The translations under genes and the position numbers were made by a program. From NCBI GenBank assembly GCA_965226025.1, contig CBDDCD010000003.1, positions 3,038,001 through 3,102,000 on the forward strand: a stretch of DNA of 64,000 bases. Direction: 5' to 3'. Numbering within the stretch: the stretch's first letter is position 1; each line of letters opens with the position of its first letter. The notes under the pieces are model-generated. The model searched no databases and was not told the origin of the DNA. It saw only the letters and a program-made list of their open reading frames with translations. Below, in pieces: positions 28,205 through 36,983 of the stretch. Source of the stretch: Moanibacter sp965226025. GTDB lineage: Bacteria; Verrucomicrobiota; Verrucomicrobiia; Opitutales; UBA2987.

Positions 28205-28416
28205 TTTGCGCCCCTGTTCCGCCTTTCATTCCTCTCTCTCCGTTTCTGCAGAAGTCGCTTGATGGGATACCAGATGAATCCGAATAGGGCGACGATAATA
28301 ACCGCAACCAAGGCAAGGAAAACGCCAATCGCCGTCAAACCCCCTCCAGGCCCGACATAGGCCAAGGCGGATCGAGGCACAAGGCAGATTAGGAGTATCA
28401 TTACGACGTTAAGCAT
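28201..28416 (-). CDS. Small membrane protein with YVGPGGG motif
   Basis: 71 residues. A cleavable-looking hydrophobic N-terminus ends near ALA. YVGPGGGLTAIG follows, then a second hydrophobic helix and a strongly basic tail (KRLLQKRRERNERRNR). Function unknown. It sits between the broken ASST-like gene (44 nt upstream) and the sulfotransferase (4-nt overlap), so it is probably an accessory or partner subunit of the sulfation proteins. Confidence 0.75.
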   Translation of the reverse strand: MLNVVMILLICLVPRSALAYVGPGGGLTAIGVFLALVAVIIVALFGFIWYPIKRLLQKRRERNERRNRGAK

Positions 28417-29371
28417 AGGTAATTACTGGTTGAGACCATGTTTCATTGGGTTCAACCCATTACCCTCCCCCCGTGTTTCCTGCAACTGGGATTCCTGCTT
28501 TCGGAATAGTCCGGCTTCCTTGAATATTGGAAGTACCTTCTCCGCTCCAAAGCGATCCATATTCCAATGGAAGCCTCTGCACTTCCTCGACCAGGCCGAC
28601 AACATTGGGGGATACATAATTCACATATTCCCAAACGACCTCGCCTCGACGATTAATCTCGAACGCTCTTCCGTTCTTGGACTCGGTGATCAAGAGGTTG
28701 GCGTTGGGAAGCCACTGATGCTTGCCCAGGATGCCAGTGTAGAAGGGGACTTTCTGATTTCCCTGGAAGAAGACGCTGAAACGGTTATCAGGAGCCGACA
28801 CGATCACTATGCGGCTTTGAAAGTGACCCATTGAGGCGGTCTTGTTGTCGAATACGGAAAAAGTATTGCCGTCTATGAAATCCGGATCGTGCTGTTGGAT
28901 GAAGCTGCCGATGGAGAAATAGGTGATTTTTTCACTGGCTCGGTTGAAGACGAAAACCGTATTGATGTTGCGAAGTGACACCAGGATATCGCCCTTCTTG
29001 AAAAAGCCCTCCGCCTGATTGGTAGGGAATGGTTCCACGTCATTGAGATGGAGCCGGTCGTCGAGATTGCTCCCGTTCTTGCTATCTCCCGGGTTGGGCA
29101 AGAAATCAAGCAGTCCTGCCCGTTTGTTCTTAGAAAGAATCTCCGGAACTGACCACTCCTGAAGGATTTCACCCTGGGGTGACACTTCCAAAATTGTGTA
29201 CTCATCGAAGGGCGGTTTGCGATCGGGGAATCTTGGATTCCTCCGTGAGTTTCTCCGTTGACCGCATACCCAGAGATTTCCGTCGTCGTGAATATGAATC
29301 GAGTGGTGAGTTTGGTAAGGCAGGCGCCAGACGACATTACTGTTACGGTCCAGACGAACCATCCCAAGGTG

Positions 29372-30824
29372 CTCGAAGTGGTCAAGTCCGCCTTTTCCTG
29401 TAAAATCGAAATGGCATAACCTCTATTAGATTATCTTTACTTTCTTCCCTTCAGGCAGCGAATTTCATCAGGTCCGGATCCTTCCAGGTGCTCTCCGGAT
29501 CGCTCCAGATCTGTTTGAGTCGTTCCACCAGGTAGGGTTCCATGCGGACTCCTCGCCAGCCTTCTGAGGCATCCACCAGGACCGCGAAGATCAGGCACAG
29601 TCCGCTCGTTTCGGAGCGGAATCGGGGAATCACTTTGGTGCGACGGCGCCCTTCCCCGAAGAGTCGCTCCAGCAGATTGGTGGTGCGGATCTGTTTTCGG
29701 TGCAGGAAGGGAAATTTCAGCGCTGTGAGCGATTCCTCCAGGTCACGCTCCAGGCACTTCATGGCGGCTGGAAAGCTCCCCTTGTATTCCTCGATGATGG
29801 CGCGAGCCTGTTCTACAGCCTCGCGGTATCCCTTCGCCGTAAAGGCTTTGTGAATGAGCTTTTTGAGGGTGGGACGGGCTACCTCTGGAAGCTTGTTGAC
29901 GATGTTGCGCATCTTGTGCACCTGGCAGCGCTGCACCAGGCTGTTCGGAAACTTCCTTCCCACCGCCTTGCGTAGACCCGAATTACCGTCCATCACACTG
30001 AGTACTGGATCGGCCAATCCCCGGCTCTTCATGTCCTCCAGGAAGGCCTCCCAACAGGCGCTGCTCTCCTTGTCCCCTACGGCCATATGAAGCAATACCT
30101 TACGTCCGTCCCAGAGCATCCCGTAGGCGCATAGGACCGCCACTGCCCTCTTGTCTTCGGGCCGCAGCCTCATATAGATCCCGTCCAGAAACAGATAGAG
30201 CACGCGCTCACCACTCAGATCTCTTTCCTGCCACTTTGCAAAGTCCATCCTCAGACTTTGGCACACCTCATTGACCACGCTGCGCCCGGTCTGCTCTACC
30301 CCCAAAGACTCGATCAGCGCCGTCTCGATATCGCGCTGACTCATCCCTTTCACATAGAGCATCGGCACCAGCTCCAAAAGCCGCTTCGAGCGTCGTCCGA
30401 TCGCTTCCAGCCAGGCCGACTCGAACGGCTCCAGCCCGTCGCGAATCTGCGGTACCTGCAGCTCAATCGTCCCTTCGCAAAGATGCACTTTCTTCGGCTC
30501 ATAGCCATTGCGGTAGCCCCGCAGTGCTCCATCACTCGAGCGCTCATAGCGCTCTCGCCCCAGAAAATCGCTCACTTCGATCTCCAAGGCTCTTTGCAGC
30601 ATCAGCTGGGCTCCCCGTCGGGCCGCCTCCCCCAGTGGATCTGTGCTGCTCGCGATTCCTTCCATTAGCTCTTGCTCTATCTTCTCACTCGGTGCTATCT
30701 TCTTCATGGTGTAGTCTCCTGTTTTTCGGGGCCGCCTTTCGGCCCCGGTTTGGTTACATTTTTGTTTTCAGGAGGTTACACCATTTTTCTTTTTACAGGA
30801 AGGATAGGACGTCACCCTCGAAGT
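29372..30824 (-). mobile_element. IS256-family insertion sequence, copy A, with target duplications
   Basis: The element proper is 29380-30816 (1437 bp), flanked by CTCGAAGT direct repeats (29372-29379 and 30817-30824). Imperfect terminal inverted repeats of about 26 bp begin GGTCAAGTCCGCC and GGTGACGTCCTAT, both ending CCTGTAAAA. A GGGGCCGAAAGGCGGCCCC hairpin lies in the transposase leader just before the ribosome binding site and could limit read-through translation. It disrupts the ASST-like gene. Confidence 0.93.
29451..30707 (-). CDS. IS256-family (mutator-type) transposase, copy A
   Basis: 418 residues. DDE-type enzyme. First catalytic Asp is in LFLDGIYMRL, second in VLSVMDGNSGL, and the catalytic Glu in the C-terminal helical region RTTNLLERLFGE. 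The IS256 signature QRCQVHKMRNIVNKLP is present. AGGAG precedes the ATG. It is identical to the copy at 44319 except for one base that changes Lys to Glu near the C-terminus (STWKDPD here). It appears intact and may be active. Confidence 0.93.
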   Translation of the reverse strand: MKKIAPSEKIEQELMEGIASSTDPLGEAARRGAQLMLQRALEIEVSDFLGRERYERSSDGALRGYRNGYEPKKVHLCEGTIELQVPQIRDGLEPFESAWLEAIGRRSKRLLELVPMLYVKGMSQRDIETALIESLGVEQTGRSVVNEVCQSLRMDFAKWQERDLSGERVLYLFLDGIYMRLRPEDKRAVAVLCAYGMLWDGRKVLLHMAVGDKESSACWEAFLEDMKSRGLADPVLSVMDGNSGLRKAVGRKFPNSLVQRCQVHKMRNIVNKLPEVARPTLKKLIHKAFTAKGYREAVEQARAIIEEYKGSFPAAMKCLERDLEESLTALKFPFLHRKQIRTTNLLERLFGEGRRRTKVIPRFRSETSGLCLIFAVLVDASEGWRGVRMEPYLVERLKQIWSDPESTWKDPDLMKFAA

Positions 30825-31166
30825 TGAAGACTAAGTCACCGTTTTCCAGAACAACGGCCCCGTGAATGTGCGTACCCGGCTTCGAAAGTGGAATGAAATC
30901 CTCCGGTAAGTGATCGGGCTCCGGCCATATCTCGAACCAGTCGACGTCCCAGGCGTGAACCAACTGGCCGTTCATATCAATAATCTCTGCCGACAGCCTC
31001 AGCTCATCCGCGATTCTCGTAACCAGGTTCAGGCCCTCGTAGGCTTGACTGGTGTTGCGAATCGGTGCAGAACTCATCTTCCTCACTCGTTCGTAGTAAA
31101 AGGGTAGCGGCGCGGCTACCCATTCATGGAGTTCTCCAGAACGAAGTGACTGCGTTCTGAGCTCGA

Positions 31167-31175
31167 CCCCCCCCC
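31167..31175 (-). repeat. Nine-G homopolymer in the ASST-like gene
   Basis: The coding strand reads AAAAA followed by nine G. One G too many separates the membrane anchor from the propeller. Eight (or eleven) G would restore the frame. It is a candidate slippage tract or a sequencing error. Confidence 0.7.
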
Positions 31176-31433
31176 TTTTTGGCCAGCGAGAAAATTCGAT
31201 ACGGGAAGATTTTGTATTTTCCGACTGCGAAGCCGTAGCAGAAAATTAGAAACGCCACCGCGAAAAGGAAAAGGAGCAAAGCTATTCGATCAATTATCCG
31301 CTTTCTTTTCGCCTTAGGCATTGTCAAATCCTCTTCTGTCGGGCATTCGGATGTCAAGGTGGGCGGCCGGCAGTTCGGGTGGTCGTAGTGCTGATTTGTT
31401 ATCCACTCGAGAATGAATGATCATTGGAGCAAG

Positions 31434-31477
31434 GCATGCTCGCCCTCAAGCGGATGGTCGAGGCGCTGGGGCGGTAG
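31434..31477 (+). pseudogene. Duplicated 3' end of dhaL
   Basis: Encodes the last residues of DhaL (GMLALKRMVEALGR and stop) with synonymous differences from 22229-22273, followed by the same downstream repeat DNA to about 31545. No other dhaL sequence is present. Confidence 0.75.
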
Positions 31478-31773
31478 GAGTTGCGGGTTTCGAGTTTCGA
31501 GTGCCGACTGCGGAGGTCTTTGTCGTAAGCCTTGTCGCGAGCTTTGTGGATTTCTTTCCAATATCTGAGAAGACCGAATATCGAATACTCAAGTCCCAAT
31601 GATCAAGTGAAGACCTGACGGATTACAGGACGGCAGCGGATGGAGACTGGGATTCAAGTTTTTCTGTTTGGTCGCGGTTGGGTTTGATTGGCAACGAATC
31701 AAGACAGGGCAACGAATCCGTCTTCGCCTCGCTACGCCGAGACGAGTGGGGAGGGGAGAGTTGCGAGTGGATT

Positions 31774-31929
31774 AGGGCGGACGACGTCTCGGGCCGTTGC
31801 GTTGATTTTCTCCAGGGTCATGGAGTTAATCCTCTCGGCAAAGGTGGTGTGGTAGTCGTCGGCAAGTCCGTAGCTTACGATATCGGCGATGGCGAGGCGA
31901 GGAAACTGCCTCTGAAAATACCGTGTCAA
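31774..31929 (-). pseudogene. M16 (insulinase-like) peptidase remnant
   Basis: About 50 codons resemble the C-terminal part of secreted M16 zinc proteases: an AIADIVSYGLADDYHTTFAE segment followed by RINSMTLEKINATA. There is no active-site HxxEH region and no continuation, so it is a fragment in the repeat-filled stretch 31358-31951. Confidence 0.5.
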
Positions 31930-31951
31930 ATTCGATCCGCTTGGGTTACAG

Positions 31952-33028
31952 TCAGGGTAGGATCAAACTTCGATCTGTCACCACCAGTAGCTCATATTCG
32001 CGAGCTCGAGGTTGATGGATGATGCCGCGCACTAACTTGAACGTTTGACCTGGTGCTATCTTCCGAGTCACAGTCTGCAAGGCCAGGCCGGATGCTGATT
32101 CGCCACTGTCGTCATAAAAGCTGAAAGATCGCAGCTGCTGTTCGTCTGATTCTGAGACACTTTCGATTGTTACATTTTCAAATTGGACAATAACTCCTTG
32201 CAGACTCTTCGCTTTCAACGATTCACCCGCTACTTTTGAAATATCAGTTGAAGTAATTGGATGCGGTGGTGGCGACTTTAAGGGATTAGGTTCAATGATT
32301 GAACCTTCCATGAATCCGGTGTCAACGAGCTGAGTCTCTCCATCTACAGTTTCGATATTGCCTCCTGCCCAAAGAACATGAACTGACAGATCTTCCGGTA
32401 ACTCGGAATCTGCTTCTTCAAACCCGGGAACGTGTTTTTGCGAGACGATCTTAATACCGTTGAGAGGACCTCCTACTTCCTTCTGTAGAAAGCTGAAACC
32501 TAAAACGTCAATGACAGCATCAGGGTAACATGCTAAAACACAGGAAGCGGATGCAACGATACCTACAAAGCGAGAAGCAAAAGGAAAATTCTCCTGAGAG
32601 GATTTCTGGATTTCGGGGATGGAAGCGATTCCTTGAATAAATCTGGGACTTTCATCGCCGGTAAGAGTTGCGCCAGATGCCGTGCGTACACCGGTGGCTC
32701 GAAGGATGTCTATTTGCATCGCTTCACCATTCATTAGCTCTGTCTTCAGCGTCACACGCTTTGGATCTTTGGGGTCTACAGAGGCGCCTAGAATCTTAAG
32801 CCCATTCTCAGTGGTGTAGCTCTCCGGCCGCTCGGCACTCTGCTGATCTACTGGTTCCGAGAATACAACGCGCAGTTCGCTTTTGTTTATGGGAAATGCG
32901 ATTAGCAGACTAACGGGTCTCTGCCTACAACCGAAGAGCGAAGCAAAGCTGACCAGGATTAAGATCAGGAATATCCTTCGGTTCTGATGGTTAGGAGACG
33001 AAAACGTGGAAATCGGGTTTGGAATCAT
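31952..33028 (-). CDS. Lipoprotein with N-terminal Ig-like domain and unknown C-terminal domain
   Basis: 358 residues. The signal peptide ends in a lipobox (SLFGC, about residue 34). A Big_5/SwmB-like domain follows (INKSELRVVFSEPVD, VTLKTELMNGEAMQIDI). The second half (about 140-358) contains an OB-fold-like pattern with ASRFVGIVASASC and a VIVQFENVTIESVSE segment, reminiscent of DUF5689-type or nucleic-acid-binding-like domains in envelope proteins. Function unknown. Base composition is less GC-rich than its neighbours. Confidence 0.7.
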   Translation of the reverse strand: MIPNPISTFSSPNHQNRRIFLILILVSFASLFGCRQRPVSLLIAFPINKSELRVVFSEPVDQQSAERPESYTTENGLKILGASVDPKDPKRVTLKTELMNGEAMQIDILRATGVRTASGATLTGDESPRFIQGIASIPEIQKSSQENFPFASRFVGIVASASCVLACYPDAVIDVLGFSFLQKEVGGPLNGIKIVSQKHVPGFEEADSELPEDLSVHVLWAGGNIETVDGETQLVDTGFMEGSIIEPNPLKSPPPHPITSTDISKVAGESLKAKSLQGVIVQFENVTIESVSESDEQQLRSFSFYDDSGESASGLALQTVTRKIAPGQTFKLVRGIIHQPRAREYELLVVTDRSLILP

Positions 33029-33441
33029 AATCCCTCCTCATTCGGGTGTTTTGTTTCCTTTCGCCTAGTAAGCGAATGAAAAGTTCTGAAGGATCGCCGA
33101 AGGATACCAACGGGTCAAGTTTGGACGCGGTGAATATGACTCCCGGGAATGCGTACCCAGAGCAGTTTTACTGTCGATGGTGAGCCTAGGTGTCGGGGTT
33201 CAGGCTTCAGGAGTGGGAGAGTTTGCGCACGTGAGTTGACAGCTCCAGCCGCCGGTTGCCACTTTGGATCCGGATCAATCGAGTATGAAACTATTGGCGC
33301 CCAAGAAGACGAAATGCTCACGCATTCCGCTACAACCGCGAGGCAACTCGTAGCGGAATGCATGAGCATTTCGACGAATGCACCGTTGATTTCGTCTTCT
33401 CGGAACCTTTCGAAATTCCGTATGTATGTTGAAGTTTCGAT
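33029..33441. other. Gene-free spacer with hairpin at 33310-33373
   Basis: 413 nt. The only structure seen is an inverted repeat with 24-nt arms (CGAAATGCTCACGCATTCCG and near-complement, one mismatch) and a 16-nt loop. No gene or terminator tract recognised. Confidence 0.5.
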
Positions 33442-34455
33442 TCAGCCTCTGGTGGGGGAGTTGTGTGCTACAGGTTTCAATGGTGGCGATTCACGCGCCG
33501 CAGAGTAGTCTCGCTGGTCGATGGGAGGATGCCCCATGGGTCCATAGCTATCGAATTCCTCGCACTGATCATGGCCGATAATTGGGGTGACCTCGATTCC
33601 CGAATCCGTTACGGCGCAGCGATGAAAACCGAACCGGGTTTCCGAATCGGGCCAACGTTCGGCAAGTTGGGCCGTATTGCCCGCCGGCATAGTGCGGTAG
33701 AGTCGGATTCCATCCACGACCTGAACCGGTCGTCCAGTGTGGATATGCCCGCAGAATAGAACCTCGACGCCGGCATCCTGAAGCAGTTGCCAGAGCCGCT
33801 GCCGATGGGGCGGATCAATCGAGAAGTACCAGTTGTCGTACTGTTTGGGATCCGTAATTTCCCAAGCAGGCTCATCGGGAGCCTCCATGAATGGCCAGTA
33901 ATGCATCACGGCTACATGGTGGCGGGCCGCGGGAAGTTCAGGCAGGCGCTCGAGCAGCCGCCAGAACCGATATTCATGAGGCAACCCAGATCCAGCCAAA
34001 GCAGCAAAGAATCCCGTGAACCGCACGCCTCGAAAAAGAAAGGTCCAATGTACGGGTCCGAAATACGATGAAAATAGATCCAACCGGTGACCGGTCATGT
34101 TTAAGTCCGGATCGTTCCAACCTATGCCCTGGGCATCCCAAATCCTATCTTCACCGGATCGGCTGGCGTGTTTGTTGCCCACGTCCATGTTGCCGGGAAT
34201 AACAAAAGTGGGAAAGGGAAGGGTATCGAGATCTTCACGCGCCTGTAGGTACTCGTATTCGTGAGTTTCCCCGTCCCGCGTCAAGTCACCGCCATGCAAA
34301 AGGAACTCTGCATCGATCGCCGCCATCTGCTGCTTAATGGCGGCCCAACGGCGGTTAACCGCCGGCCGGAATCGATACGACCGCGGTGTACCCATGTGGC
34401 TGTCGTTCACGTGAAGGAAGGTCCATTTAGAGCACTTGTCTTCAGCTGAAGTCAT
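33442..34455 (-). CDS. Calcineurin-like metallophosphoesterase
   Basis: About 337 residues from the ATG at 34455, chosen because the beta-strand leading into motif I starts there. All metal-ligand motifs are present in order: HVNDSHMG, GGDLTRDG, PGNMDVG, VMHYW and the final CGHIHTG. It is of the cyclic-nucleotide/sphingomyelin phosphodiesterase-like group. Likely cytoplasmic, since no signal peptide is seen. A second, smaller phosphodiesterase is encoded divergently at 34666. Confidence 0.8.
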   Translation of the reverse strand: MTSAEDKCSKWTFLHVNDSHMGTPRSYRFRPAVNRRWAAIKQQMAAIDAEFLLHGGDLTRDGETHEYEYLQAREDLDTLPFPTFVIPGNMDVGNKHASRSGEDRIWDAQGIGWNDPDLNMTGHRLDLFSSYFGPVHWTFLFRGVRFTGFFAALAGSGLPHEYRFWRLLERLPELPAARHHVAVMHYWPFMEAPDEPAWEITDPKQYDNWYFSIDPPHRQRLWQLLQDAGVEVLFCGHIHTGRPVQVVDGIRLYRTMPAGNTAQLAERWPDSETRFGFHRCAVTDSGIEVTPIIGHDQCEEFDSYGPMGHPPIDQRDYSAARESPPLKPVAHNSPTRG

Positions 34456-34665
34456 GATGGTTCGATACTTCGTGATTTGGCCAATTTGGCAAGGCGCTTT
34501 GCGGGTCGTCGGGCACGGATGAAAAGTGTGAGAACGATTGTAGTGTATGAGGGAATCGTCATTGCAGACGCGGTATCCGAAAAAAGCTTGTCGCAAGAGA
34601 GAAACTCACAATGAATCCTGTAATTGGATTGGTGACTATTCAATATAGGCAAAGGAGACCTGGCC

Positions 34666-35181
34666 TTGCACATCGGAATCATATCAGACACACACGATAA
34701 TTGGCCCATCCTGGATCGGGTTTGCGCCTACCTGGGGGACCAGGGGATACAAACCCTGATCCATTGCGGTGACGTTTGCGCTCCGCTTACCCTGGGGCAT
34801 CTGCTCGACCAGTATGGTGGCGAGGTCCACTTGGTCCTCGGGAATGTGGACGGAGATCCCTTTTTGATGTCAACACGGTTTGCGGATAGGAAAAACCTCC
34901 ATCAACATGGAGCTGAGCGCGCCGAGATCGCCCTTGGGGGCCGAAGTCTTGCCGTCCAGCACTATCCCAGCCTGGCGCGCGGCTTGGCCGCTACGGGCTC
35001 CTACGATGCCGTATTTTACGGTCACGACCACCAGCAGCACAAAGTGCGGTTGCAGGTGGGTAGGCGCGAAGTGCTCCTCGCCAATCCAGGGACGCTGTCA
35101 GCTATGGGTAAGCCACAGACGTTTCTGATCTATGACTCCGAGGGCAACGATGCCCGGTTCGTGGAGGTGGATCGACTCTGA
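34666..35181 (+). CDS. YfcE/MJ0936-type phosphodiesterase
   Basis: 171 residues. Small metallophosphoesterase with IGIISDTHDNW, HCGDVCAP, LGNVDGD, VQHYPS and YGHDHQQHK motifs, then NPGTLSAMGKP near the end as in the YfcE family. The start is TTG, supported by AGGAG at 34652-34656. It probably hydrolyses small phosphodiesters in the cytoplasm; natural substrate unknown. Confidence 0.85.
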   Translation: MHIGIISDTHDNWPILDRVCAYLGDQGIQTLIHCGDVCAPLTLGHLLDQYGGEVHLVLGNVDGDPFLMSTRFADRKNLHQHGAERAEIALGGRSLAVQHYPSLARGLAATGSYDAVFYGHDHQQHKVRLQVGRREVLLANPGTLSAMGKPQTFLIYDSEGNDARFVEVDRL

Positions 35182-35352
35182 CCTAAACCGGAACAATCTA
35201 AAAACTGGTGAGCCCCTCTTGCAAATCAGCTGAGGCACGATGATAACCGCAGCCTCACTCTTTCCAGAGAGATTTCGACAAAGCTGACGACGAGTACGGA
35301 ATCATATCCAGATTGTCAAATGAGTAGACTGAAGGAATCATACTGAGAAATC

Positions 35353-36117
35353 ATGCCATTGACCAAAGAACAGATCGACCGATTTAACCGAGACGGGTTT
35401 ATTGCCGTCCACGATGTCCTGACCTCCCTCGAACTTAAGGCCCTGCATGTCCGGTTGGAAGACATCGGCAACGAGGTCGTCGATTTTCCCCAGAAGTATG
35501 TTACGATCGAACCGAGGGTGGCCAAAGGCGAATTAGCGGCAGAACCGGAACGCTTTAAGAACGTTCGAAAAATATGGAACCTGACGAAATTCGATCCGCT
35601 TTTTGTAGAGTACTCGCGGCATCCCAAGATCCTGGACGTCGTGACCAGCCTGATCGGGCCCGACTTGAAAATCTTTCTGGACCAGACACTCTGTAAACCA
35701 GCCAAAGTGGGTTCGGCGAAACCACCCCACCAGGATTCGGCCTACTGGAAGGAGATAGATCCGCCCGACGTCGTCACCTGCTGGATGGCTCTGGACGACT
35801 CTACGGAAGGCAACGGCTGTATGCGCTTCATTCCCGGATCGCATAAGCATGGAGTGATCGAACATAAGCACCTCGAGGACTTTCGGGTCGAAGACGAGAA
35901 TGTCGATTACAAGAGCGAGGTCGCCGTTTCCCTGAAAGCGGGGAGTTGCACATTCCACCACAGCCTGACGATGCACCGGACGGACCCGAATACCAGCCCC
36001 AACAGCCGCATTGGTCTCACCGTGGCCTATATGAGCGCTCAGTCCAAATTCATCGGAGAGGGTCCAAAGGCCGAATATGATCTTGTGGCTGGGCGGAGTT
36101 TTGACGGGTGCGTCTAG
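35353..36117 (+). CDS. Phytanoyl-CoA dioxygenase family protein (PhyH)
   Basis: 254 residues. The metal triad is H126-x-D128 (PPHQDSAYW) and H208 (LTMHRTDPN), with the 2-oxoglutarate Arg probably in NSRIGLTVAY. The closest relative in the window is the gene at 46039, sharing the IEPRV/TEPRV, KPPxVGSAK and FxGCV end motifs. Substrate unknown. The TAG stop is the first base triplet of a palindrome that begins a composite repeat. Confidence 0.83.
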   Translation: MPLTKEQIDRFNRDGFIAVHDVLTSLELKALHVRLEDIGNEVVDFPQKYVTIEPRVAKGELAAEPERFKNVRKIWNLTKFDPLFVEYSRHPKILDVVTSLIGPDLKIFLDQTLCKPAKVGSAKPPHQDSAYWKEIDPPDVVTCWMALDDSTEGNGCMRFIPGSHKHGVIEHKHLEDFRVEDENVDYKSEVAVSLKAGSCTFHHSLTMHRTDPNTSPNSRIGLTVAYMSAQSKFIGEGPKAEYDLVAGRSFDGCV

Positions 36118-36344
36118 CCTGGAAATCTCGTGAGATTTCCAGGCTAGGAGTCTGTCGGACTTAGACGTTCGATTGCTTCGCAAGTGACCAGGTTCGTCCG
36201 ACAGACTCCTAGAAAAGGAATCTGTCGGTATGAATTTGGTCGCCGTTTACAACCGTCAACCTGCGATCCGAAGTTCAGGTCTGTTGCGAAGTGCACTTGT
36301 CACGGCACAGCGAAGCGGCGACGGAAAGCCCGACAGATTCCTAG
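36114..36344. repeat. Composite CTAG repeat: 34-bp palindrome, MITE copy b and MITE copy c
   Basis: 36114-36147 is a perfect palindrome (CTAGCCTGGAAATCT, loop CGTG, complement). Its last CTAG is also the first CTAG of copy b (36144-36212), a 69-bp inverted copy of 2736-2804. Copy c (36216-36344, 129 bp) is an inverted relative of 40016-40145. The left end supplies the PhyH stop codon and the right end truncates a PhyH pseudogene. Confidence 0.85.
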
Positions 36345-36850
36345 GTGCAGCACTCGCCTGATTCCTTCGTTTACACTGAGAGAGGCGTGGAGGATGTCGT
36401 GGGTGAAGACCACCGCCGAACCGGCTTTGACCGGCAGTTCGACGGAGAGATCTTTGAGGTCGTTCTTGAGCTCTCCCAAGCGGCCGGCACCGGGCCAGGA
36501 GAAATTGGCCTTATGGGGCCCCCGTGCACCGTGCTCTGTCCTCCCTTCCAGCGAAAATTGACACCGAACTGCTCAAGGATGGGGCTCTGCACGAGGGCGT
36601 CGACATAGGGCAGGATCACCGGGTTAGCCACCAGGTCCAACATGGCCGGTTCTTCATTTAGAAGATTAAAGAACCCGATGTTGGGTCCCCTGGTTTGCTT
36701 GTCCTTCGGTCTTTGTGCCAACTCCTTCCGGGCCCTTTCCTCCCAGGCATCCAACCGGCTGTTGAGTTGATCCAGGTAGTCCGGGTCGATCGCGTTTTCC
36801 ACGATCAAATAGCCCCGGACGTCAAAAGTATACTTTTCCTCGGGTGTCAT
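36345..36850 (-). pseudogene. PhyH-family gene, frameshifted and 3'-truncated
   Basis: The minus strand starts MTPEEKYTFDVRGYLIVENA like the gene at 17777 and stays in frame to STVHGGP. A one-base insertion in the GGGGGCCCC run then shifts the frame. The sibling frame continues PHKANFSWPGAG, VFTHDILHASLSVNEG and RRVLHL, and the gene ends at the MITE boundary. The metal-site region reads VHGG, so this protein also lacked the usual HxD aspartate. Confidence 0.75.
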
Positions 36851-36893
36851 TACTGAGTACTAAGTACTCGAATTCGAAACTACAACGTTGACG

Positions 36894-36979
36894 GAGCAAT
36901 GTAGGTCAACCCGCTCCTACAGTTGCGATTTTCAATCGAACACCCGTCAGAGATGTAGGAGCGGGTTGACCCCGCGATC
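36894..36979. repeat. REP-like hairpin (GTAGGAGCG class), locus 2
   Basis: TGTAGGTCAACCCGCTCCTA and its near-complement TGTAGGAGCGGGTTGACC form an inverted pair around a 32-nt centre. Same family as 19090 and 48451; it lies just past the 3' end of the redoxin gene. Confidence 0.7.
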
Positions 36980-36983
36980 GAAC

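Larger units (their letters stand above)
28460..31321 (-). pseudogene. Arylsulfotransferase-like gene split by IS256-type insertion and a G-tract frameshift
   Basis: Three pieces reconstruct one protein. Piece 1 (31321 down to about 31170) has a membrane anchor starting MPKAKRKR. Piece 2 (about 31170-30817), continuing in another frame after a run of nine G, ends GDLVFNFE. Piece 3 (29379-28460) resumes HLGMVRLDRNSNVVW exactly after removal of the insertion and one copy of the 8-bp target duplication. Deleting one G from the run (31167-31175) restores one continuous frame from anchor to the insertion. Blade motifs and HH/QQHD histidines match the intact paralogue at 22596-23975. Confidence 0.85.
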
